Source of the DNA: JAOTYV01 sp041557595
Lineage (GTDB): Bacteria; Pseudomonadota; Alphaproteobacteria; UBA8366
Assembly (NCBI GenBank): GCA_041557595.1
Contig: JBFFGE010000091.1
Span: forward strand, 1-17,373
DNA: 17,373 bases
Direction of reading: 5' to 3'
The notes beneath the pieces are model-generated. The model did not search any database. It worked only from the letters and a program-made list of their open reading frames with translations, and had not been told where the DNA came from. Of the stretch, positions 6,810-13,687 are shown in pieces. Every line of letters begins with the position of its first letter. Position 1 is the first letter of the stretch. The position numbers were made by a program, and so were the translations under genes.

Positions 6810-7175
6810 ATGATCGAACGCAGAAACATCCAGAGCCTCGACGGCGCCCGCAAGGCGGAGATCGTCGCCCATGGCGGCCTGATCTTCACCTCCGGCATCC
6901 AGCCGGAGTCGACCAAGGGCGACATCAAGCAACAGATGACATCGGCGCTCACCCGGCTCGACGCGTTGTTGGCCGAAATGGGGGAAAGCCAAGCGTCCAT
7001 CTTCGTCATGCATGTCTGGCTGAAGGACATGCGCTATTTCGGCGCGATGAACGCGGTCTGGAACGCCTGGGCCGACGAGGACAACCCGCCAGCGCGCACC
7101 TGCGTCTCGGGCGAGCTCTACCGGCCCGACCTGCTGGTCGAACTGGTGGTCATCGCCTGCCGTACCGGAAGCTGA
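6810..7175 (+). CDS. Rid (YjgF/YER057c/UK114) family protein with catalytic Arg
   Basis: RidA proteins are trimeric cytosolic enzymes that hydrolyse reactive enamines and imines, for example 2-aminoacrylate from PLP enzymes. The 121 residues fit the family. Visible landmarks are GGLIFTSGIQP (22-32), QMTSALTRLDALLAEMG (42-58), the SIFVMHVWLKDMRYF run (63-77), NPPARTCVSGELYRPDLLVEL (92-112) and the key pair Arg96 and Glu111 that correspond to the RidA substrate-carboxylate Arg and catalytic-site Glu. It follows the DapB-like gene by 25 bases and precedes a second Rid gene by 9, so the three probably form an operon. AAAGG lies 12 bases before the ATG, a weak ribosome site. Deaminase activity is likely; the physiological substrate is unknown. 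Confidence 0.88.
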   Translation: MIERRNIQSLDGARKAEIVAHGGLIFTSGIQPESTKGDIKQQMTSALTRLDALLAEMGESQASIFVMHVWLKDMRYFGAMNAVWNAWADEDNPPARTCVSGELYRPDLLVELVVIACRTGS

Positions 7176-7184
7176 GGCAGGCGA

Positions 7185-7553
7185 ATGACCATCACCAAAA
7201 TCGGCAAAACCAAGGGTCCGCCCTCACCCAACATCCATCTCGGCGCGGCCAATGCGGACTTGATTTCGGTGTGCCTGACCGCGCCGGACAAATCCGGCGA
7301 TCTGGCGGACCAAACGGTGCAAATCCTCGTTATTATCGAGCGCCACCTGATCGACGCCGGATCGGCGCGCGACCGGCTGTTGATGGTGCAGGTCTGGCTC
7401 GCGGATATTTCCGGCTTCGCCGAATTCCGCGACGCCTGGAATAGCTGGATCGATCCCGCCAACCCACCCGCGCTGTCCGTGGTCGAGGCACAGGCCTCGC
7501 GACGCGATTCGCTAGTCGAAATCCGCGCCTATGCCGCGACGGCGGCACGGTGA
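7185..7553 (+). CDS. Rid family protein lacking the catalytic Arg
   Basis: This is the second Rid-fold protein, 122 residues, and is clearly related to its neighbour: DRLLMVQVWLADISGF (63-78), FRDAWNSWIDPANPPA (81-96) and SLVEIRAYA (109-117) align with the first copy. At the position of Arg96 in the first copy it has Leu97 (codon CTG), while Glu112 is kept. Rid subgroups without this Arg have generally not shown imine deaminase activity, so this copy may bind ligand, form mixed trimers with its neighbour, or do other chemistry. The ATG at 7185 is nine bases after the previous stop, with AGGCAGGCGA as ribosome site. It ends the DapB-like/Rid/Rid unit. Confidence 0.88.
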   Translation: MTITKIGKTKGPPSPNIHLGAANADLISVCLTAPDKSGDLADQTVQILVIIERHLIDAGSARDRLLMVQVWLADISGFAEFRDAWNSWIDPANPPALSVVEAQASRRDSLVEIRAYAATAAR

Positions 7554-7583
7554 GGTGTGTGCGGCTACACGCTAGATCAACCT

Positions 7584-7609
7584 GCCTTTAATTGGAATCA
7601 ATTTAAGGC
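7584..7609 (+). terminator. Hairpin after the Rid operon, possible weak terminator
   Basis: GCCTTTAATT (7584-7593) pairs with AATTTAAGGC (7600-7609) at 9 of 10 positions across a 6-base loop, 31 bases after the last Rid stop. No T-run follows on the plus strand, so it is not a canonical intrinsic terminator; position is its main support. Confidence 0.3.
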
Positions 7610-7633
7610 CGAAAAGTTGATCGATTCTATAAA

Positions 7634-7675
7634 GATAGAGCAGCGTGCACCCAAATGCGCGCACGCTGCTCTATC
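7634..7675 (-). terminator. Terminator of the antitoxin-toxin operon (perfect 15-bp stem)
   Basis: GATAGAGCAGCGTGC (7634-7648) and its exact reverse complement (7661-7675) close a 12-base loop. Read on the minus strand, the hairpin begins within the toxin stop codon (7674-7676) and is followed by TTTAT, so it fits an intrinsic terminator with a short U-run. It also stands between the convergent Rid and toxin transcripts and may block both. Confidence 0.65.
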
Positions 7676-8066
7676 AATCAAACGGGACCGCGTTTTCCCG
7701 AATCCAATCGGCAAGACCGGCATGGTCCAACCTGCCTTCCGCGACGGCGAAGGTTACCGCAACGGCATCGCGCTCGGTAACGTCGAGATCGTAGCCATTC
7801 ATGTGCAGTATCGCGACGATGGCGCCAAAGGACACGCGTTTGTTGCCGTCCACAAAGGCGTGGTTATTGGAAACGCCATGCGAAACGATTGCCGCAATTT
7901 CGAAAACCGTCGGATCATCGCCATAGTCGATCAGGCTTTGCGCACGCCCAAGGGCAGCTTCGAGCCGACCCAGGTCCCGCACGCTGGGATCGCCACCGAA
8001 CCGATCGATATATTCGTTATGAGCGTCAAGGAACGCTTCGATGGGCGGCAGTGAGAACGCGCTCAC
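7674..8066 (-). CDS. doc: Doc-type (Fic fold) toxin, death-on-curing family
   Basis: Doc of phage P1 is a Fic-fold kinase that phosphorylates EF-Tu and stops translation. The 130-residue protein has the Doc-type Fic motif His69-Ala-Phe-Val-Asp73-Gly-Asn-Lys76-Arg77; the Lys where AMP-transferring Fic proteins have Gly is the Doc mark. Preceding landmarks are HNEYIDRFGG (16-25), the RDLGRLEAALGRAQ helix (30-43) and VFEIAAIVSHGV (54-65). The start is GTG at 8066, overlapping the antitoxin stop as GTGA, so translation is coupled. The usual partner is Phd; here the upstream gene is an AbrB/MazE-type protein. The catalytic residues look intact. Target and activity are inferred from the family. Confidence 0.9.
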   Translation of the reverse strand: MSAFSLPPIEAFLDAHNEYIDRFGGDPSVRDLGRLEAALGRAQSLIDYGDDPTVFEIAAIVSHGVSNNHAFVDGNKRVSFGAIVAILHMNGYDLDVTERDAVAVTFAVAEGRLDHAGLADWIRENAVPFD

Positions 8067-8290
8067 TTGGCCAGTTCGGTCATGGCGCCGGGATACCGGA
8101 CCGCCGCTTTGCGGAAGCCGTCCATTGCCTTGGCGTAATCGCTGTTTTCACGCGTAATGACGACACGATCAGCTGTCGCTTCGACCCGAACCTCATCGCC
8201 CCGCGCGAATCCCGCGTCCGCCAGCACTTCCTTGTTGAGCGTTACGCCCAACGAATTACCGAAAGCCTGAACCTTCGTTTTTGCCACCAT
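8063..8290 (-). CDS. AbrB/MazE/SpoVT-type antitoxin
   Basis: The 75-residue protein starts MVAKTKVQAFGNSLGVTL, the swapped-hairpin DNA-binding domain of the AbrB/MazE class, which continues through ARGDEVRVEATADRVVI (28-44). The remaining tail (49-75) would wrap the toxin. Such proteins neutralise a toxin and repress their own operon. I chose the ATG at 8290, with CAGG eight bases upstream; an ATG two codons earlier (8296) is possible, and a TTG at 8347 lies on the putative -35 box and is unlikely. It overlaps the Doc gene by four bases (GTGA). Antitoxins of this class are most familiar next to MazF, but also occur with Doc toxins. Confidence 0.88.
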   Translation of the reverse strand: MVAKTKVQAFGNSLGVTLNKEVLADAGFARGDEVRVEATADRVVITRENSDYAKAMDGFRKAAVRYPGAMTELAK

Positions 8291-8302
8291 CGTCATAACC
8301 TG

Positions 8303-8347
8303 CGTTAATACGTTGATATGTGTAATAACGAAGGTCATGACTGTCAA
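8303..8347 (-). promoter_or_regulatory. Promoter and inverted-repeat operator of the antitoxin-toxin operon
   Basis: A perfect -35 box TTGACA lies at 8347-8342 on the minus strand; 17 bases on is a poor -10, TACACA (8324-8319). An inverted repeat, CGTTAATAC (8303-8311) with GTAATAACG (8322-8330), 8 of 9 matching and 10 bases apart, covers the -10 region. Repression by the AbrB-type antitoxin binding this repeat is the natural reading, but is inferred. Confidence 0.45.
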
Positions 8348-8561
8348 GGGTCAATTTGGTGTAACGGGTGCCGCATGATACGTCATAGAGTGTCGTAGAA
8401 CGACTATGGTTCCGGCGGCGCTCCCCTATCGCAAATATTCCAGGTTTTTGTGACAGGCCGCTGACCTTCGCGGCGGCCCGAAATCGAAATCCGGCGGAGG
8501 GAGAACCCAAGAAATATCCTTAACCTTCCCCGAAAGGGAAACTCCAAGGAGACGCAGTCCT

Positions 8562-9263
8562 GTGATTTATCAACACCGTCTGGTCATCGCGCGCGGCGGA
8601 AAACTCGAACAACGTCACGAGCATTTTCAGAACGTCGCCTTGCAGGCGCTCGACGATCACGGCTCCACACTCGTTGGCGCCTGGGAAATCTGGATCGGCG
8701 TCGATGCCGGCTGCGCGCTCTGGCAATTGCGCGAACATGAAAGCCTGGCGAGCTGGGAACAGCACCGCGAACGGGCGATGGCCGACACCGCGCTGCGCGA
8801 CGGCCAGGACAAGGGCCTTTATCCGACGCTCGATTTCGTCGACACCGCGATCCTGCGCCTGACCGATTTCTCGCCCGGGTTTCCGCCCAATTGGCCCACC
8901 CTCGACGCGGTGCGCGGACAACCGCGCGCCTTCATCGAGCAGCGTGTCCTCTACCTCAAACCGGGGACGGCAACAGCGCATCATGCGCTCTACGCCGAAA
9001 AGATAATGCCCGCGCTGGCGCGCGACGGCGCGTCGCTGATCGGCTTCTTCGACACGGTCATCAGCCCCGGCACCACCAACACGGGCTCGCACCGGAGCGT
9101 GGAAATCCGCAGCTTTCCCGATCTGGTGTCCTGGCAAAACTGGCGCGAGGCGCAGGAGAGCGACGCCGAATTATCGCAATTGGTAAAGGGTGAATGGCTC
9201 GGTACCGTCGAACGCGTGGAAAGCACCCTTTTGCGACCCATGGACTACAGCCGAATTCGCTAA
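8562..9263 (+). CDS. NIPSNAP-type protein with two tandem alpha/beta-barrel domains
   Basis: NIPSNAP domains are ferredoxin-like dimeric alpha/beta barrels found beside many catabolic genes; their biochemical role is mostly unknown. The 233-residue protein contains the domain twice. Repeat one (1-82) has IYQHRLVI, ALDDHGSTLVGAWEIW and HESLASWEQHRERA. Repeat two (about 124-205) has FIEQRVLYLKPG, ALARDGASLIGFFDTV and FPDLVSWQNWREA. The copies align over their length, so the protein probably forms one pseudo-dimeric barrel. The start is GTG at 8562, with AAGGAG (8546-8551) ten bases upstream; no ATG start is available nearby. It is convergent with the SDR gene, 29 bases away. The family name is from pattern recognition; an EthD-type barrel is the alternative. 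Confidence 0.78.
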   Translation: MIYQHRLVIARGGKLEQRHEHFQNVALQALDDHGSTLVGAWEIWIGVDAGCALWQLREHESLASWEQHRERAMADTALRDGQDKGLYPTLDFVDTAILRLTDFSPGFPPNWPTLDAVRGQPRAFIEQRVLYLKPGTATAHHALYAEKIMPALARDGASLIGFFDTVISPGTTNTGSHRSVEIRSFPDLVSWQNWREAQESDAELSQLVKGEWLGTVERVESTLLRPMDYSRIR

Positions 9264-9292
9264 CGTTTTCGCGGCTCGCGAACGCCTCTCCC

Positions 9293-10060
9293 TCAAATAT
9301 TCATATACGCGCCGCCATTGCAGTGGATCGTCTGGCCGGTGATGTAGCCAGCGGCCGGGCCGACCACGAAGCGGATCAGGTCGGCCATGTCCTGCGGCGC
9401 GCCCTTGCGGCCGAGCGGGATCTTGGTGTCGCCGCCGGCAGGCACCGGGCTCGACGACGGATTGTTCTCGCGCACCGTGTCGAAGCTGCCGACAACCACT
9501 TGATTGGCACGGATGTTGTCTTTCGCCAGATCGAGCGCGAGGCCGCGGATGAAGGCGTTGAGGCCCATCTTACCCGCCATGACGTGCGAGCGCCCGGCCT
9601 GGCCGCGCAGCGAGGACATGCCGCCGACGCCGATAATACAGCCGCCGCCGCGCTGCCGCATCGCCGGCACCACCGCCTTGGCGAGATGAAACGTGCCGTG
9701 GATCGAAATATCGATGGTCTGTTTCCAGGTCTCCCAATCCAGCTCGTCGAACGGCTTGTTGCTGCGATTGGCGGCGTTGCACACCAGGATGTCGATACCG
9801 CCGAATTCGCGGATCGCCGCATCGGTCATCAACCGGACCGCGTCCGGGTCGGTGATGTCGGCCATCACTGGAATCGCCTTGCCGTCGGCTGCCCGGATGC
9901 CCTCCGCGACCTCCTCGCACAGATCCTGCGCCTGCACCGCGTTCACCACGACCGACGCGCCGGCGCGGGCGAGTTCCTCCACCGTCGCGCGGCCGATGTT
10001 GCGCGCGCTGCCGGTCACGATCGCGACTTTTCCTTCCAACTCGTTGACGAGGTCGGTCAT
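9293..10060 (-). CDS. SDR family protein with degenerate catalytic tetrad
   Basis: The 255-residue protein has the short-chain dehydrogenase fold: TGSARNIG cofactor loop (16-23), ADIT (67-70), CNAAN (94-98), and a C-terminal ITGQTIHCNGGAYM (240-253). The usual Asn-Ser-Tyr-Lys tetrad is mostly lost: Asn is Ser119, Ser is Gly147, Tyr is Val160 (HVMAGK, where the family has YxxxK), and only Lys164 remains. His159 is next to the Tyr position and could substitute. I recall an SDR subgroup with RxHVxxAKxG at this place and DTxR further on (DTVR at 194-197 here), so this may be a subgroup trait and not decay. The rest of the frame is intact. The ATG at 10060 has AAGGA about nine bases upstream. It is divergent from the PanE-like gene, possibly sharing control. 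Reaction unknown. Confidence 0.88.
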   Translation of the reverse strand: MTDLVNELEGKVAIVTGSARNIGRATVEELARAGASVVVNAVQAQDLCEEVAEGIRAADGKAIPVMADITDPDAVRLMTDAAIREFGGIDILVCNAANRSNKPFDELDWETWKQTIDISIHGTFHLAKAVVPAMRQRGGGCIIGVGGMSSLRGQAGRSHVMAGKMGLNAFIRGLALDLAKDNIRANQVVVGSFDTVRENNPSSSPVPAGGDTKIPLGRKGAPQDMADLIRFVVGPAAGYITGQTIHCNGGAYMNI

Positions 10061-10291
10061 CTTTCATTCCTTATCTTTGGTCTGCACCGGTTGCATCGAT
10101 GCGATCCGGTCCATGGTGCGAAGCGGTATCATCAAGTCTACCCGGTTCCAGGCGCCGAACGATAGCGCCATCGGTTTTGCACCGTCACGGTCCGGAGCTA
10201 TGATGGCGGAACGGCCCAAGCGGACCGGACCCAGAACACATCATCGCGGGCGCCGCATCGGGCGCCCCATAATGCATCACGGGAGGACATC
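10061..10291. other. Divergent intergenic region between SDR and PanE-like genes
   Basis: This 231-base gap must hold both promoters. No convincing -35/-10 pair is visible. A 10-bp perfect palindrome GCATCGATGC lies at 10093-10102 beside two CCGG blocks. A GC-only 7-bp hairpin (10248-10254 with 10261-10267) lies 13 bases before the GGGAGG ribosome site of the PanE-like gene. No gene is supported here. Confidence 0.4.
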
Positions 10292-11344
10292 ATGAAGAAA
10301 CGCGTGGCAGTTGTCGGCGCAGGCGCGGTCGGCGGATATACGGGCGGCCATCTGGCGCGGAACGGCGTCGACATCACCTTCATCGACCCCTGGTCCGAGC
10401 ATGTGGAGGCGATGCGCAGCACCGGCCTCAAGCTCCGCGGCGTCACGCAACAGGAAAGCTACGATGTCCCGGTAAAGGCGATGCACGTCACCGAAGTGCA
10501 GAACCTGGCCAAGCAGGATCCGATCGACATCGCCATCGTCTCGACCAAATCCTACGACACGGAATGGGCGACAGCGATGATCAAACAATATTTGGCGCCA
10601 GAGGGTTTCGTCGTCTCGCTGCAAAACTGCATTAACGAAGAACGCATCGCCGGGATCGTCGGTTGGGGCCGCACGGTCGGCTGCATCGCCAGCACCATCT
10701 CGGTCGAATTGAAGGAGCCGGGGCTGGTGCAACGCAATGTGCCGTTGCGCGGCGAGAAGTACACCGTGTTCCGCTGCGGCGAAGTGCACGGCACGATCAC
10801 ACCCCGCGTCGAGGAACTGGTCGAATGGCTGGTCTATTGCGACAGCGCCAAGGCGACGGACAATCTGTGGGGCGAGCGGTGGTCCAAACTGGTGATGAAC
10901 GCCTGTCATAACGGGCTGTCCGCCTGCACCGGGTATAGCGGCAACGAAATGGGCACGATCGAAGCGCCGCGCTGGCTGTCGATCCGGCTCGCCGCCGAGA
11001 CGATCCGCGTCGGCCAGGCGCTGGGCTTCAAGCTGGAAACCATCAAGGGCCACACCGCCGACACCTGGGTCGCCGCCGCCGATGGCGACGCAAAGGCGCT
11101 CGACACGCTGGTCACGTCGCTGACCGAAGCCGCGAGCGAGCGCGGCGACGACCAGCGTCCGTCGATGGGGCAGGACATGGCCAAGGGGCGGCGTACCGAG
11201 ATCGATTACCTGAACGGGCTGGTGGTCGAGAAAGGGCTTGAAGCCGGCATCCCGACGCCGGTGAACGAAGCCCTGATCGCAGCGGTTCACGCGGTCGAGC
11301 GCGGCCAGAAGCCACAAGGGCCGGACCGCATCAAGGGTATCTGA
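10292..11344 (+). CDS. Ketopantoate reductase (PanE/ApbA) family protein
   Basis: Family members are NAD(P)H-dependent 2-oxoacid reductases; PanE makes pantoate for coenzyme A, but many paralogues reduce other 2-oxoacids. The Rossmann loop GAGAVGG is at 9-15, STKSYDT at 84-90 and QNCINEE at 111-117. The C-terminal domain has WSKLVMNACHNGLSACTG (197-214), with Lys199 and Asn203 as the catalytic Lys and partner Asn, and RPSMGQDMAKGRRTEIDYLNG (289-309), with Asp295 and Glu303. At 350 residues it is about 50 longer than typical PanE, with a larger middle region. The ATG at 10292 follows GGGAGG by five bases. No pantothenate gene is adjacent, so I do not assign panE. It is divergent from the SDR gene and convergent with mltG, 24 bases away. 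Confidence 0.88.
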   Translation: MKKRVAVVGAGAVGGYTGGHLARNGVDITFIDPWSEHVEAMRSTGLKLRGVTQQESYDVPVKAMHVTEVQNLAKQDPIDIAIVSTKSYDTEWATAMIKQYLAPEGFVVSLQNCINEERIAGIVGWGRTVGCIASTISVELKEPGLVQRNVPLRGEKYTVFRCGEVHGTITPRVEELVEWLVYCDSAKATDNLWGERWSKLVMNACHNGLSACTGYSGNEMGTIEAPRWLSIRLAAETIRVGQALGFKLETIKGHTADTWVAAADGDAKALDTLVTSLTEAASERGDDQRPSMGQDMAKGRRTEIDYLNGLVVEKGLEAGIPTPVNEALIAAVHAVERGQKPQGPDRIKGI

Positions 11345-11350
11345 ACCGGC

Positions 11351-11384
11351 CGCTGCGCCGTCCGAGATCTATTTCGGCGCAGCG
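11351..11384. terminator. Hairpin between convergent PanE-like and mltG genes
   Basis: CGCTGCGCCG (11351-11360) and its exact reverse complement (11375-11384) close a 14-base loop that contains the mltG stop codon. CCGG blocks outside each arm could extend the stem across a small internal loop. There is no T-run on either side, so a two-way terminator is inferred from its place between converging genes. Confidence 0.4.
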
Positions 11385-12370
11385 TTCCGGCGCATCTCGC
11401 GCCGGATCTTGCGCCATTTCGCGACGTTGCGGTTATGCCCCGCAAGCGTGCGGGCGAAAGCGTGTCCGCCGGTCCCGTCGGCCACGAAATACAGCTCGTC
11501 CGTTTCCAGCGGGTTCATCACCGCAGCCAGCGAGTCGCGCCCCGGATTGCAGATCGGCCCGGGCGGCAGGCCGAAAATCCGATAGGTGTTGTACGGGTGA
11601 TCCCGCTTCAAATCCTGCCGGGTCAGGGCCCGGCCGAGCGGTCCCTTGCCCTCGGTCAGGCCATACACGACGGTCGGGTCGGTTTCCATGCGCATTCGCT
11701 TGCGCAGCCGATTGACGAATACGCCCGCGATGCGGGCGCGTTCCGATGCGACGCCGGTCTCCTTTTCCACGATCGAGGCAAGGATGATCGCTTCGCGCAT
11801 GGTTCGGATCGGCAATCCATCGGTGCGGTTGTCCCATAGTTCCGCGACAGTCGCGGCCATCGCGTTCTCCATCCGCTGCAAAATCGCGCTCCGGCTGTCT
11901 CCGAGCGAGAAATGATAGGTATTCGGCAGCAGTGACCCCTCCTGCGGAATTGTGGTGACGTCGCCTTTCAGGCCTTCCGTGTTGGCCAGCACCTCAACCA
12001 CTTCCTTGACGGTAATTCCCTCGGCAAAGGTGACCTTCCGAACCGTGGTCCGGCCTTCGAGAAGGACCGCCAGCACGTCGCGTGTGCTGACGCCGGGATC
12101 GAAGCCGTATTCTCCCGCGCGCAGGCGCCGCTGGACACCGCTCACCCGCGCAACTGCCTCAAACAGCTGCGGATTCGCAATCACGCCGTTGTCATGGAGA
12201 AGCCGGGCGATATCGCTGACGCCGGCCCCGCGCACAACGACCACCGTCGTCGGCTGTTTCAGCGGTCCCGGCGCGATATAGGCCCGGTACACGAGCGCGG
12301 CGGCGCCAAGCACCGCGCACCCGACGATGACCGTCAGTGCCGCGATGAACCTTCGCCGACCGGACGCCAT
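11369..12370 (-). CDS. mltG: Endolytic murein transglycosylase MltG (YceG)
   Basis: MltG cleaves glycan strands inside newly made peptidoglycan and is thought to set their length. The 333 residues have a short cytoplasmic start, one transmembrane anchor at about 8-28, a LysM-like region near 45-115 and the YceG catalytic domain. Signatures are IILASIVEKETG (195-206), with Glu202 as the catalytic Glu, VFVNRLRKRMRMETDPTVVYG (217-237), NTYRIFGLPPGPICNPG (261-277), and ELYFVADGTGGHAFARTL (292-309). The start at ATG 12370 lies seven bases after the fabF stop and has no clear ribosome site, so it probably depends on coupling to fabF. It is the last gene of the fab operon; fabF-mltG adjacency is common in alphaproteobacteria. 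Confidence 0.95.
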   Translation of the reverse strand: MASGRRRFIAALTVIVGCAVLGAAALVYRAYIAPGPLKQPTTVVVVRGAGVSDIARLLHDNGVIANPQLFEAVARVSGVQRRLRAGEYGFDPGVSTRDVLAVLLEGRTTVRKVTFAEGITVKEVVEVLANTEGLKGDVTTIPQEGSLLPNTYHFSLGDSRSAILQRMENAMAATVAELWDNRTDGLPIRTMREAIILASIVEKETGVASERARIAGVFVNRLRKRMRMETDPTVVYGLTEGKGPLGRALTRQDLKRDHPYNTYRIFGLPPGPICNPGRDSLAAVMNPLETDELYFVADGTGGHAFARTLAGHNRNVAKWRKIRREMRRNAAPK

Positions 12371-12377
12371 CGGAACG

Positions 12378-13640
12378 CTACGGGGCGCCCGAAATAATGA
12401 GAGAGGCGTTGGTGCCGCCAAATCCAAAGGAATTGGACATGACGTTGCGCACCGGACGCTGTTTCGCCTCGAACGGCACAAGGTCGATATCGCAGCCGGG
12501 CGACGGCTTGTCCAGATTCAAGGTCGGCGGGACTATCCCGCTCTGGATCGCCTTGATACAGAACAGCGCCTCGACCGCGCCGGCCGCCCCGAGCAAATGG
12601 CCGATCGCCGATTTGGTCGACGACATGGACAGCGAGTAAGCATGGTCGCCATAGAGCCGCTTGACCGCATTGACCTCGATCTCGTCGCCGAGCGGCGTCG
12701 ACGTGCCATGCGCGTTGATATAATCGATATCTTCCGCATTGAGCTTCGCCCGCTTCAACGCGGCGCGCATCGCGCGATAGGCGCCGCTGCCATCGGGCGC
12801 CGGCGCCGTGATGTGATGCGCATCGCCGGACATTCCATAGCCGATAATCTCACCATAGATCGTCGCGCCGCGGCGTTTCGCGTGCTTGAGTTCTTCGAGC
12901 ACGACAACCCCGGCGCCCTCGCCCATGACGAAACCGTCCCGATCCACGTCCCACGGCCGGGAGGCCTGTTGCGGCGCGTCGTTGAAATTCGTCGAAAGCG
13001 CCTTCGACGCCGCAAATCCGGCCATGCCGATCCGGCACACGGTCGCTTCGGCGCCGCCGGCTACCATGACGTCGGCATCGTCCCACATGATCATCCGCGC
13101 CGCATCGCCGATGGCGTGCGCGCCGGACGCGCAAGCGGTCACCACCGCGTGGTTCGGACCGCGGAAGCCGAATCGGATCGACACCTGGCCGGAGGCGAGA
13201 TTGATGAGGTTGGCGGCGATAAAGAACGGGCTGACCCGTCTCGGCCCACGCTCGTGCAGGATCACCGAGGTATCGCAAATGCCCGGCAATCCGCCGATGC
13301 CGGCGCCGATGAGGACGCCGGTACGGTCGCGGTCTTCCTCCGCGTCGGGCAACCAGCCTGAATTTCGTACGGCTTCATCCGATGCCGCCACGGCGCACAG
13401 GATGAACCGGTCCATCTTGCGCTGGTCCTTCACATCGACCCATTCATCCGGATCGAAGGCACCGTCCACGGCTTTGCCCACCGGCAGTTGTCCCGCAATT
13501 TTGCAGGCCAGGTCGGAGGTTTCAAAGTTCACGATCGAGGCAATGCCGGACTCACCGTTAATCAGGCGTTTCCAAACGTGTTCTACCCCAATCCCCAACG
13601 GGCAAACCAAACCCATGCCCGTCACAACTACGCGCCGCAT
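12378..13640 (-). CDS. fabF: 3-oxoacyl-[ACP] synthase II (KAS II)
   Basis: FabF condenses malonyl-ACP with a growing acyl-ACP, the elongation step of type II fatty acid synthesis in the cytoplasm. The 420 residues are the expected length. The Cys-His-His triad is complete: Cys170 in VVTACASGAHA, His311 in NAHGTSTPLGD and His348 in KSAIGHLLGAAG. The glycine-rich NSFGFGGTN loop is at 403-411. The ATG at 13640 gives the usual RRVVVTGMG start; upstream GGAT is only a weak ribosome site. It is 47 bases after acpP and seven before mltG, in the order fabD-fabG-acpP-fabF-mltG. Confidence 0.97.
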   Translation of the reverse strand: MRRVVVTGMGLVCPLGIGVEHVWKRLINGESGIASIVNFETSDLACKIAGQLPVGKAVDGAFDPDEWVDVKDQRKMDRFILCAVAASDEAVRNSGWLPDAEEDRDRTGVLIGAGIGGLPGICDTSVILHERGPRRVSPFFIAANLINLASGQVSIRFGFRGPNHAVVTACASGAHAIGDAARMIMWDDADVMVAGGAEATVCRIGMAGFAASKALSTNFNDAPQQASRPWDVDRDGFVMGEGAGVVVLEELKHAKRRGATIYGEIIGYGMSGDAHHITAPAPDGSGAYRAMRAALKRAKLNAEDIDYINAHGTSTPLGDEIEVNAVKRLYGDHAYSLSMSSTKSAIGHLLGAAGAVEALFCIKAIQSGIVPPTLNLDKPSPGCDIDLVPFEAKQRPVRNVMSNSFGFGGTNASLIISGAP

Positions 13641-13687
13641 GGTTATGGATCCGATAGCTCTATGCGCCGATTCTGGCAGGAGTAAGC

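Noticed and set aside
8256..8510. 84-codon minus-strand frame upstream of the antitoxin
   Set aside because: It covers the antitoxin promoter and start in another frame and has no recognisable pattern.
9268..9282. TTCGCG-GCT-CGCGAA hairpin between the convergent NIPSNAP and SDR genes
   Set aside because: Only six pairs with a three-base loop and no T-run; too short to call a terminator.
9194..10165. Long + strand open frame opposite the SDR gene
   Set aside because: It is Arg/His/Asp-rich with no family pattern, while the minus strand encodes a clear SDR. GC-rich coding DNA gives long antisense frames.
12327..13361. 344-codon + strand open frame opposite fabF
   Set aside because: Antisense of a gene with intact Cys-His-His triad; no own signature.
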